30,138 bases of DNA. It comes from Thermoplasmata archaeon. Its GTDB lineage: Archaea > Thermoplasmatota > Thermoplasmata > Thermoplasmatales > Thermoplasmataceae. Below, one piece after another: positions 23,752 through 30,138 of the stretch. The DNA is taken from positions 1 through 30,138 of the forward strand of contig JAKAAI010000015.1 of assembly GCA_021797055.1 (NCBI GenBank), written 5' to 3'. Positions within the stretch are counted from its first letter, which is position 1. Each line of letters begins with the position of its first letter. The notes below the pieces were generated by a model. It was not told the origin of the DNA. It saw nothing but the letters and a program-made list of their open reading frames with translations, and did not search any database. The translations under genes were made by a program, and so were the position numbers.

Positions 23752-25260
23752 CTATGGGAAATAAGACCCATGGGAATATTTTACCTGCGTTACACCGGCA
23801 TAGTAAAGGTTTTCGTTTATCGAACTTATATAACTTACAGGTTGATAATGGGAATTTTGACCCAATACTCCCATAACAAGTTCAAACGGTATGCCTTGAA
23901 CGCTTGGAAGATATCCGTTTTCCTTCAGATCCGATATCATTGCACTTTCCAGCTGGTTGGCTGCATCGGCTACAGTAACAGTTGAAGAGTTCTGTTCAAG
24001 GTTTGAAACCGCGGCAACGAAATTGCTGTAATAGTACTGAAGCAGAGGTATATTACCGTCTGATTGCGTATGCTTCTCCTGTGCGATCCAACCGCCAATC
24101 AATGTATCATTGAAGGTGTGGTTTGTAATGTATGAACCGGCTGATTTCAGCGATGGGAAGTCTCCAGCAAGCTTAAAGAGGTTCACCTGAGACTGGTTAT
24201 CAACCATGGTCTCAACAAACTTAAGTGAAGCCCAGGTCTGCGCGGGTGTGATTCCACTTGCCTGTGGTGTTGATATGACATATCCTACAGATCCCCAGAT
24301 CGGTGCTGGCCATTTCCCGGTAGCGTTATCAAACGGAAGCGGAGCTACACCAAGATTGCTTCCTAGGGCCTTTTCAAGCGTAGACTGTGCCCATGGCCCA
24401 TCTATAAAGAATGCTGAATGTCCTGCCTCAAAGATGTCGCATTCAAGTGAGCCGGTCAAACCAGTTTCGTCAATTCCATACTTAACAGTCCAGTTCCATA
24501 CAAACGAGAACGCTGAAATTGCCTGAGTTGAATTTACCTCCGGATACAGTGTTGAGTTAAATATCGACGCTCCAAACGCAGGCAGCCATGCTGCGAATCT
24601 GTATCCTGCATCAGCGCCGAGATCGTAGGGCAATCCAACATAAGGGGAACCCTTGTCTGAGATATTCTTTGCGTCCATAATCATCTGATATGTGTTATTT
24701 GGTGGATTTGGAATGAGTGCCTTATTGTAATAGAGCCCAACTCCGTTTGTGTTTACAGGCAGTCCGAATAATGCTCCATTATAAGTCCAATCTGCTATTG
24801 TTCCCTTCGTAAAGGAGTTAATATATGTCTGATTCAGGTAAGGACTTAGATTCAGTGCAACGCCTGCAAGCAAAGCTTCTGCTCCATTTTCGCAAGTATC
24901 CCTGTAGACATCGGGGGCAGTGCCAGCATGTGCAGCCGTGAGGTAGGTAGTTGACGCGATACCTACGGACGGGCTATCCTCAACTGTGATATTCGGGTAT
25001 GCTGTCTCAAATGCAACTATAGACTGGTTAAATGCCTCAGACTCCCCTCCAGCGCTACCGGAGCCCCACACCGTAATAGTAACCTGATTAGAGGTTGTTG
25101 TCGTGCTGGGCTTCTTCGTAGCCACAAACAATTCGACTCCGGCAGCTGCGATAATTACAATGGCTATAACTATCACTGCAACTTTTGTCATAGTTCCACC
25201 GCCGGTCTTCTTTGGCGGTGCAGTAAATTTCTTTGGCTGATTAGGTTCGTTCGAATCCAT
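23752..25260 (-). CDS. Sugar ABC transporter substrate-binding protein, membrane-anchored
   Basis: 502 residues from the ATG at 25260; a longer frame opens at 25347. I chose 25260 because a TATA-like box (25282-25290) lies 26 bases before it. Layout: short cytosolic Pro/Lys-rich head (NEPNQPKKFTAPPKKTGGG), one membrane anchor (about 25-45), a Thr-rich linker (TTTTS), then a type-1 extracellular binding domain starting VTITVWGSGSAGGESEAF, as in maltose-type binding proteins. There is no lipobox Cys; the anchor is the uncleaved helix. Two Cys (DTCENG and LECDIF) could form a disulfide. It faces the importer operon tail to tail, so it has its own promoter and can be expressed in excess. Confidence 0.92.
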   Translation of the reverse strand: MDSNEPNQPKKFTAPPKKTGGGTMTKVAVIVIAIVIIAAAGVELFVATKKPSTTTTSNQVTITVWGSGSAGGESEAFNQSIVAFETAYPNITVEDSPSVGIASTTYLTAAHAGTAPDVYRDTCENGAEALLAGVALNLSPYLNQTYINSFTKGTIADWTYNGALFGLPVNTNGVGLYYNKALIPNPPNNTYQMIMDAKNISDKGSPYVGLPYDLGADAGYRFAAWLPAFGASIFNSTLYPEVNSTQAISAFSFVWNWTVKYGIDETGLTGSLECDIFEAGHSAFFIDGPWAQSTLEKALGSNLGVAPLPFDNATGKWPAPIWGSVGYVISTPQASGITPAQTWASLKFVETMVDNQSQVNLFKLAGDFPSLKSAGSYITNHTFNDTLIGGWIAQEKHTQSDGNIPLLQYYYSNFVAAVSNLEQNSSTVTVADAANQLESAMISDLKENGYLPSVQGIPFELVMGVLGQNSHYQPVSYISSINENLYYAGVTQVKYSHGSYFP

Positions 25261-25281
25261 GGGAGCAGATAACACAAAAGT

Positions 25282-25290
25282 CTTATTTAA
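25282..25290 (-). promoter_or_regulatory. TATA-like box for the sugar-binding protein
   Basis: TTAAATAAG on the minus strand, centred 26 bases before the ATG at 25260. It is identical to the box in front of the 34-residue peptide gene (15437-15445). Confidence 0.5.
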
Positions 25291-25432
25291 CTCTTTTTTA
25301 TTGATCAAATTCTTACAGAAACAACTATTCCATGTTGATTTTTCCACAGTAATTCTCTCTTCTTTTACCAGGCAACATTCTAATCACGTCCGGAAAGTAT
25401 TAAGTTAAATCTACCACTGCATTTATGCTCTC

Positions 25433-27316
25433 ATGACCTTGACTGTTAATCAAAAAACAAAAAACTTATGGTGCGTCGAATTTGCTCTGCCTTTTACGGA
25501 TGAAAGGGACACGTTTTATCTTTCCTGCTCAGAGAACTGTTTCAGCGAAGGAAATCTCAAATTCAAAAACAAAGGTGAAAATAAAGTATTGGAATTTTCA
25601 ACAGGTTTTGGAAAATTCTCTTTCTGGATACTAAAAAATCAATATATAAGATTGGACGGGAATGGCAGGAAGATAAAGGTAAGGAAATCTATGCGCTTTG
25701 CTCCAAATGGAATAGTTCACGACACTGGCGGAAAAAAATTTATTTACCAAAATTCAGGCATTTCCCAGCTTGTTTTTATTCACAACAAAGAAAGGAAATT
25801 TGAAATATCACTTGGAAACGGGATAAGCCTTATAAGAAAGGATCTGGACGTTCCCTATGACAAATATTTTGCAGATGTATACTTTGTTAAAGGTTCCGGC
25901 GATTACAGCATAAACAGTCAGGGGGCAGTCGACCTTTTTACTATGGTACAACCCGCAGTTCATACCACTGGCGGAACGGGCATTATATATCACATATTCC
26001 CTGACAGGTTTTACAGAAGCGGTCTGCCGGATTCCAATCTTAAAAGTTTTGGGATTAGGCCCGGGCGTGGGGATTTTTATGGCGGAAATATTAGAGGTAT
26101 AACGGAAAAACTTGATTATATTCATTCGCTCAACGTTGAATACCTTTACTTGAACCCTATTTTCAAGAGTCACTCAAACCACAGGTATGATGTTGACGAT
26201 TATTTTGACATTGATCCACTCCTTGGAAATAAACAGGACCTGAAATTCCTCGTAGAGGAATGCCATAAAAGGGGAATAAAGGTTATATTGGACATGGTTT
26301 TCAATCACACTTCAGTATTTTTTCCGCCATTTCAGGACGTTCTCGAAAAAGGGAGAGAATCAAAATACATTGACTGGTACATATTTCACCGGGATGAATA
26401 CAAAATTTTCAAAGGTCATTACGATCAGAAAGATGGTTCTAATCCACCCCCATATGAAACATTCATGGGACACGGAATGATGCCCAAACTCAACACATAT
26501 AATCCGGAAGTAGTTGACTTTCTGAAGAGGGTTGTTTCTTTTTATGTTACTGAATACGATGTTGATGGGTTCAGATATGATGTTGGTCACAGCATACCGG
26601 AAAGCCTAATCGAGAAGCTGAAAGATCACACCAGTTCGCTCAAAAAGGATCTGATACATATAGGAGAAGCATGGTGTCTGAGCAGATCGCTTGTGGGCAA
26701 TCGTTATTTCGACTCTCTAACAAACTACCATATTAGAAAATCAATAATTGATTACGTGCAAGCGAAGGACACTATTGAAGGATTCTATTCCCACTATCTT
26801 GAGGAGATAGTAACTTATGGTAACAGGATAGACAATATGATGAACATACTTGACTCACATGATACCGTAAGGGTACTGACCACATTGAGATCTGATGAGC
26901 ACAAAATGAGACTTGCATACCTGATCCTGATGATGCTCAATGGTAAACCAACTATATATTACGGCGACGAGGTTGGCCTGCTTGGAAACAGGGACCCAGA
27001 CTGTAGGCGAACATTCCCGTGGGAGAGGTTAGGCTCGGATCTTAACAGGTACTTCATTAAAATAACAGAATTCCGAGGAACAATACCTGAACTAAGGAAT
27101 GGCCTTCTGTTCGTGAAAAAATCCCCGGACAATGACATTCTGGTAAAGATGGGACCGGAATGCTCAACCGTCATACTCATCCAGAGAAAAAACAGAGAAA
27201 TAAGTAATATGAATGACCTACCAGGATCAGCAAAAGTTCTTCTTCATGAAGAAGGATTCACAGTCTACCGTATGGCAACGGAAAATTTAATTGAATTTGA
27301 GAACAGATTCGTTTGA
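25433..27316 (+). CDS. Alpha-amylase family GH13 enzyme, cyclomaltodextrinase/neopullulanase-like
   Basis: 627 residues, no signal peptide, so cytosolic. An N-terminal beta domain (1 to about 175) precedes the catalytic barrel, as in maltodextrin-degrading GH13 enzymes. The conserved regions are present: DMVFNH (287-292), nucleophile D383 in GFRYDVGH, acid/base E412 in HIGEAW, and D477 in ILDSHDTVR. A B-domain-like segment runs at about 293-350. The C-terminal domain is short. It probably cuts imported maltodextrins or cyclodextrins. It is divergent from the binding-protein gene across 172 bases and overlaps the GH31 gene by 30 bases tail to tail. Confidence 0.92.
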   Translation: MTLTVNQKTKNLWCVEFALPFTDERDTFYLSCSENCFSEGNLKFKNKGENKVLEFSTGFGKFSFWILKNQYIRLDGNGRKIKVRKSMRFAPNGIVHDTGGKKFIYQNSGISQLVFIHNKERKFEISLGNGISLIRKDLDVPYDKYFADVYFVKGSGDYSINSQGAVDLFTMVQPAVHTTGGTGIIYHIFPDRFYRSGLPDSNLKSFGIRPGRGDFYGGNIRGITEKLDYIHSLNVEYLYLNPIFKSHSNHRYDVDDYFDIDPLLGNKQDLKFLVEECHKRGIKVILDMVFNHTSVFFPPFQDVLEKGRESKYIDWYIFHRDEYKIFKGHYDQKDGSNPPPYETFMGHGMMPKLNTYNPEVVDFLKRVVSFYVTEYDVDGFRYDVGHSIPESLIEKLKDHTSSLKKDLIHIGEAWCLSRSLVGNRYFDSLTNYHIRKSIIDYVQAKDTIEGFYSHYLEEIVTYGNRIDNMMNILDSHDTVRVLTTLRSDEHKMRLAYLILMMLNGKPTIYYGDEVGLLGNRDPDCRRTFPWERLGSDLNRYFIKITEFRGTIPELRNGLLFVKKSPDNDILVKMGPECSTVILIQRKNREISNMNDLPGSAKVLLHEEGFTVYRMATENLIEFENRFV

Positions 27317-29326
27317 TGAAACAGTAATGGTGTTATTCTTTTTGTTGATGACTCCATTCCCGTCTTGAACCTTACTTATCTTTATTCCATGAAACTCGAA
27401 GATTAAATTATCCGGTAATTTGAGACCTTTAACGACTTTATTTATTGTCATAGTGAACCAGTCCTTGTCTTTTCTAAAGGAAAATTTGAATTCTGCAGAT
27501 TCTGGCTCTCTTCTCCCATCATCCATATACAGGGATCCAGAGCCTTCATCGCCCATATAAACATGAAGAGTCAACTGACCATCTTTCTCAAGAGGCAATA
27601 TGGAGCCAGCTTTAACAAATACAGGTATCTCGTCCTCTTTCAGTTCAATTTTAACCAATCCCTCTGCGGAACTTGAATCCCAGAAATTATACCATTTACC
27701 CGAGGGAAGCAGTATTATTGAATCCCTTTGGTTATTTGTCAGGACCGGTGCAATAAACAGATTGTCACCGAGCATAAAGACGGAATCAGCTGAGGAATCG
27801 TATGACGTGTCTAGCCACGAAGCAGGCCTGACAAGTGGATGCCCGGTGATATGTGCCTCGTAACTTAATGTATAAATATAGGGAAAAAGCGAATATCTCA
27901 AATTAAGAAACTTCCTGAAGATTTCGAGATATCTCTCTCCGAACAACCATGGTTCTCTCATCCTGGTACCCTTGGAGGAGTGCACCCTGAAAAATGGAAG
28001 AAATGTTGCCATCTGAAACCATCTTAAAAATAGCTCATCACTTGGATTGCCAGAAAAGCCCCCCACATCAACACCGGTGAATTGAATGCCTGAAAGTCCC
28101 ATGTTCAGAATAGTCGCTATAGTTGAATGCATTTCCGCCCAGGTGCTTGCAGTGTCGCCAGTCCAGACAAAAGCATATCTCTGAATTCCGGCCCAACCGG
28201 AACGAGATAGAATAAATGGACGTTCATACGGCCTAATGGATAGGATCCCTTCATAACCGGCCTTAGCCATGAAAAGCCCGTATAAATTATGAACAGTTAG
28301 ATGATCACCCTCACTCAAACGGGCGCTGTCAGGAAGTGAATTGTCCCCCCACAGTGTAAAAGCGGCAGGTTCATTCATGTCATGCCAGAAACCAGATATT
28401 CCTTTTTCAAAGTAGAAATTATATTTGCGCCCCCACCACCGTCTCGTTTCCGAGTTGGTGAAATCTGGAAATGCTGACATTCCGGCCCAGACAGGTGCGT
28501 ACAGTATATTTCCATCCGGCGAATTGACGAAGTATTTATTTTCAACCCCTTCTCTGTACATCTCATATTCATGGTCAAATTTCACGGCTGGATCGATTAT
28601 TGTTACAAGACGAACTCCATTTTCAAGGAGCTCGCCAGCAAGTTCCTTAATTCCATTGAAGGTATCAGGATTAAAGGAAAAAATCCTGTACCCATTCATA
28701 TAGTCTATATCAAGATGTATTGCCGAGATGGGCAATTTGTTCCTTACAAAATTATCATAGACTGATTTCACCTCATCTGTGCCCATGTAACTGTACCTCG
28801 ATTGGTGGAAGCCAAGCGACCAGGTAGGAGGTAGAGGTGGAAGCCCAGATAACATAGTATACTTCTCCGTTAATTCCCTGAGGTCACCGAGTCCGATAAA
28901 ATAGTCGAGTCCGCCAGAAGCAAATCTGGTTTTTATTTCATTCCTTTCAGAATAGCACAGATCAAAATCAGCCCTTGAAGGATTGTTGTATAAAATGAAA
29001 TATCCATTGTCCGCATAAATGTCAATATAGAACGGTATGGTCAGGTATAATGGGTCATCTCCCGGTCCATATAATCCATTAGCATCGTGATTCCAGATCA
29101 TAGACTTTGTTCCCCTAAGGTTCATGCCCAATGCTTTTTCACCCAAACCATGAATTGCAGATTCTGAACGGATGTTTGAAACATGAACAATCTGGTACTT
29201 TCCAATCAGTGGAGGCAACTCTTTCCTGATGAATTTATCATCTTTCCAAAAAATTAGCGTGCCATCATTTTCTATGCTGATTTTCAGATTCTTTAATCCT
29301 ATGTATACTGAATTCCGATCCCTCAC
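27287..29326 (-). CDS. Alpha-glucosidase (GH31)
   Basis: 679 residues from the first conventional start, a GTG at 29326. It removes terminal alpha-linked glucose from maltose and short dextrins; no signal peptide is seen. Nucleophile D316 is in WHDMNEPA and acid/base D391 is in WTGDTASTW. The substrate-pocket segment HLDIDYMNGY (204-213) and the SRSGW and FFRVHS motifs match GH31. C-terminal beta domains run from about 540. The GTG start would cut off the head of the GH31 N-terminal domain: 118 further in-frame codons upstream read like that domain (see 29327-29680). The gene is convergent with the GH13 gene and overlaps it by 30 bases. Confidence 0.93.
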   Translation of the reverse strand: MRDRNSVYIGLKNLKISIENDGTLIFWKDDKFIRKELPPLIGKYQIVHVSNIRSESAIHGLGEKALGMNLRGTKSMIWNHDANGLYGPGDDPLYLTIPFYIDIYADNGYFILYNNPSRADFDLCYSERNEIKTRFASGGLDYFIGLGDLRELTEKYTMLSGLPPLPPTWSLGFHQSRYSYMGTDEVKSVYDNFVRNKLPISAIHLDIDYMNGYRIFSFNPDTFNGIKELAGELLENGVRLVTIIDPAVKFDHEYEMYREGVENKYFVNSPDGNILYAPVWAGMSAFPDFTNSETRRWWGRKYNFYFEKGISGFWHDMNEPAAFTLWGDNSLPDSARLSEGDHLTVHNLYGLFMAKAGYEGILSIRPYERPFILSRSGWAGIQRYAFVWTGDTASTWAEMHSTIATILNMGLSGIQFTGVDVGGFSGNPSDELFLRWFQMATFLPFFRVHSSKGTRMREPWLFGERYLEIFRKFLNLRYSLFPYIYTLSYEAHITGHPLVRPASWLDTSYDSSADSVFMLGDNLFIAPVLTNNQRDSIILLPSGKWYNFWDSSSAEGLVKIELKEDEIPVFVKAGSILPLEKDGQLTLHVYMGDEGSGSLYMDDGRREPESAEFKFSFRKDKDWFTMTINKVVKGLKLPDNLIFEFHGIKISKVQDGNGVINKKNNTITVSSNESVLKFN

Positions 29327-29680
29327 GGAAGATACAATTTCTTCATATTCTGGGAGTTCAGATAAGAGGGTATCTACCTCGTTTTTCTTCCATGTGACAT
29401 TAATGATAGAACCCTTCAGTATTTTAATTGTTAATTCAGTGTTTGAAAAACTAAAAATGAATTCGTTTCCACTTCTCTCAAAGGATTGCAGGCTCCCAGG
29501 GGGATTTAAATGATCTTCTTTTAAAGGATATTTTCGATCGTACGAATCCCGCGCAAGTGTGAATTGTAATGCATCTGTTGACGTTTCATCGCCGAACAGG
29601 TCTTCAAACAGTCTTAATCTCTTGATCAGTTCCAGTTTTTCACCTTTCAGCGGTATTGGAATTTTTTTTAAAAAACTATG
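29327..29680 (-). other. In-frame N-terminal coding extension of the GH31 gene without a conventional start
   Basis: On the minus strand the GH31 frame stays open from codon CAT at 29680 (after a TAG at 29683-29681) to the GTG at 29326. The translation includes NEFIFSFSNTELTIKILKG and IINVTWKKNEVDTLLSEL, which look like the first strands of a GH31 N-terminal domain. No ATG, GTG or TTG occurs in these 118 codons. A Shine-Dalgarno-like AAAGGTGA near 29645-29638 precedes two CTG codons (29634 and 29628). The gene may use a non-AUG start, or its start codon may be lost. Confidence 0.7.
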
Positions 29681-29774
29681 CTAGTGTTTGCAAACTAATG
29701 TTCAAGGTATTTCCAAGATGTTCTGCTGCTTAAAATTATGATAATTAAGATGTCATGAAAAAAGTTTTTCTGTC

Positions 29775-29925
29775 CACGCCTGCATGACGGTGCAAGCGTG
29801 AGAGTCGGAGAGGCAGCTGCGGTATTCGCTGACCCGTGAGGTCGACTTTAAGATTAGCTGCCCTTCGTCTCCTCATTGTACCATGAAACAAGGGTGAATA
29901 GAAGGCTGTCGAAATGTCTCCGACT
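29775..29925 (+). ncRNA. Candidate structured RNA with nested helices, family unknown
   Basis: No gene covers 29700-30010. Hairpin 1: CACGC (29775-29779) and TGCA (29781-29784) pair with TGCA (29791-29794) and GCGTG (29796-29800). A 9-base helix AGTCGGAGA (29803-29811) with TCTCCGACT (29917-29925) closes a multibranch region. Inside it, GGCAGCT (29812-29818) pairs with AGCTGCC (29856-29862), GACC (29831-29834) with GGTC (29840-29843), and TTGT (29876-29879) with ACAA (29888-29891). An AT-rich TATA-like stretch near 29731-29742 could drive it on the plus strand. I do not see signatures of tRNA, 5S, SRP RNA or RNase P RNA. A mobile-element-linked RNA is possible, and the strand is not certain. 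Confidence 0.38.
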
Positions 29926-30011
29926 TTGATCGCCTATGTACGATTAAGGAGGTGGTTGGAATCTATGTTGTTTTGAATATACAAAAAGTAGCGTATATGT
30001 TACAACAATGA

Positions 30012-30138
30012 ATGAAGAAGGAAATGTTTGTGAAAGCTATGATATCAAAAAGCAGAGAGTGCATTGAATGCATTCAGATCCAGATACCTGGATCTGAAAC
30101 CTGAGATTGCACTTGAGGTATCAACATCGGGAAAATAT
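30012..30138 (+). pseudogene. Broken or frameshifted start of an unknown gene at the window edge
   Basis: The ATG at 30012 opens MKKEMFVKAMISK and then leaves sense for a TGA at 30102. A shift of +1 at the A5 run (30047-30051) continues as KAESALNAFRSRYLDLKPE and stays open to the last base. Joined, the two parts read like one protein with codon use similar to the neighbours. A strong Shine-Dalgarno-like AAGGAGGTG is at about 29946-29954, but it is too far away to serve this ATG. It may be a transposase or other mobile gene with a programmed or mutational frameshift; I cannot name the family. Confidence 0.3.
30073..30098. repeat. Perfect 11-base inverted repeat with a 4-base loop
   Basis: TTCAGATCCAG (30073-30083), loop ATAC, CTGGATCTGAA (30088-30098). 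It is preceded by a 6-base palindrome pair TGCATT and AATGCA. An outer pair, AGTGCA and TGCACT, brackets the hairpin about 10 bases further out on each side. It lies inside the broken frame at the window edge. Confidence 0.7.

Noticed and set aside
25808..26173. 121-codon minus-strand frame inside the GH13 gene
   Set aside because: It overlaps conserved GH13 sequence and its product is unlike any known protein; it is a shadow of the coding strand.
29229..29513. 94-codon plus-strand frame opposite the GH31 5' region
   Set aside because: The minus strand encodes a GH31 N-terminal domain here, which explains the open opposite frame.
29775..29960. Group II intron, SRP RNA or RNase P RNA as identity of the structured stretch
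   Set aside because: The closing helix spans only about 120 bases, no domain V or reverse transcriptase is seen, and the conserved SRP and RNase P cores are missing. The identity is left open.
1..30138. CRISPR array, rRNA or tRNA genes, complete insertion sequence
   Set aside because: No regularly spaced repeats, no rRNA or tRNA signatures and no intact transposase were seen on either strand.

Overview
The window comes from an archaeon, most likely a member of the Thermoplasmatales (Thermoplasma, Picrophilus, Ferroplasma or Cuniculiplasma type). The evidence is a 49-residue ribosomal protein eL40, an archaeal fructose-1,6-bisphosphate aldolase/phosphatase, an archaeal-size RqcH (NFACT) protein, a bifunctional phosphoglucose/phosphomannose isomerase, and many genes whose TATA-like box lies about 26 bases before the start codon, as expected for leaderless transcripts. 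The placement is an inference from gene content; no 16S rRNA is present.

Layout. 1-59: 5' end of a 2-oxoacid:ferredoxin oxidoreductase alpha subunit on the minus strand. 208-1051: a small unknown protein and an archaeal kinase-like P-loop ATPase. 1037-1972 (minus): purQ behind ribosomal protein eL40. 2066-3634 (minus): a site-2-type membrane metalloprotease. 3824-4984: the FBP aldolase/phosphatase gene, complete except for one in-frame TGA. 5117-11621: a terminal-oxidase operon with a small membrane protein, a CuA subunit II, a B-type-like heme-copper subunit I, a triple-cupredoxin protein, heme O synthase, an unknown polytopic protein with a CxC motif, and a CPBP-like membrane protein. 11636-12484 (minus): a hotdog thioesterase and an unknown protein. 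12571-16228: rqcH, then on the minus strand pgi/pmi, a 34-residue membrane peptide and a LigB-like dioxygenase. 16481-29680: a starch/maltodextrin region. 29700-30138: no complete gene, but a strongly structured stretch followed by a broken reading frame.

The carbohydrate genes form a coherent inferred pathway. A secreted, membrane-anchored GH15 glucoamylase cuts starch outside the cell. A CUT1-type ABC importer (two permeases, a MalK-like ATPase and a membrane-anchored binding protein) takes up the sugars. A cytosolic GH13 enzyme and a GH31 alpha-glucosidase finish the hydrolysis. An MFS transporter and a Cys/His-rich protein lie between the glucoamylase and the importer. The pgi/pmi isomerase and FBP aldolase/phosphatase link this to central sugar metabolism.

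The points most worth checking are the in-frame TGA in the FBP aldolase/phosphatase, the candidate structured RNA at 29775-29925, the GH31 gene whose N-terminal 118 open codons have no ATG, GTG or TTG start, the cupredoxin protein with one intact and two decayed copper sites, the purQ start, and the overlapping inverted repeats at the importer start.
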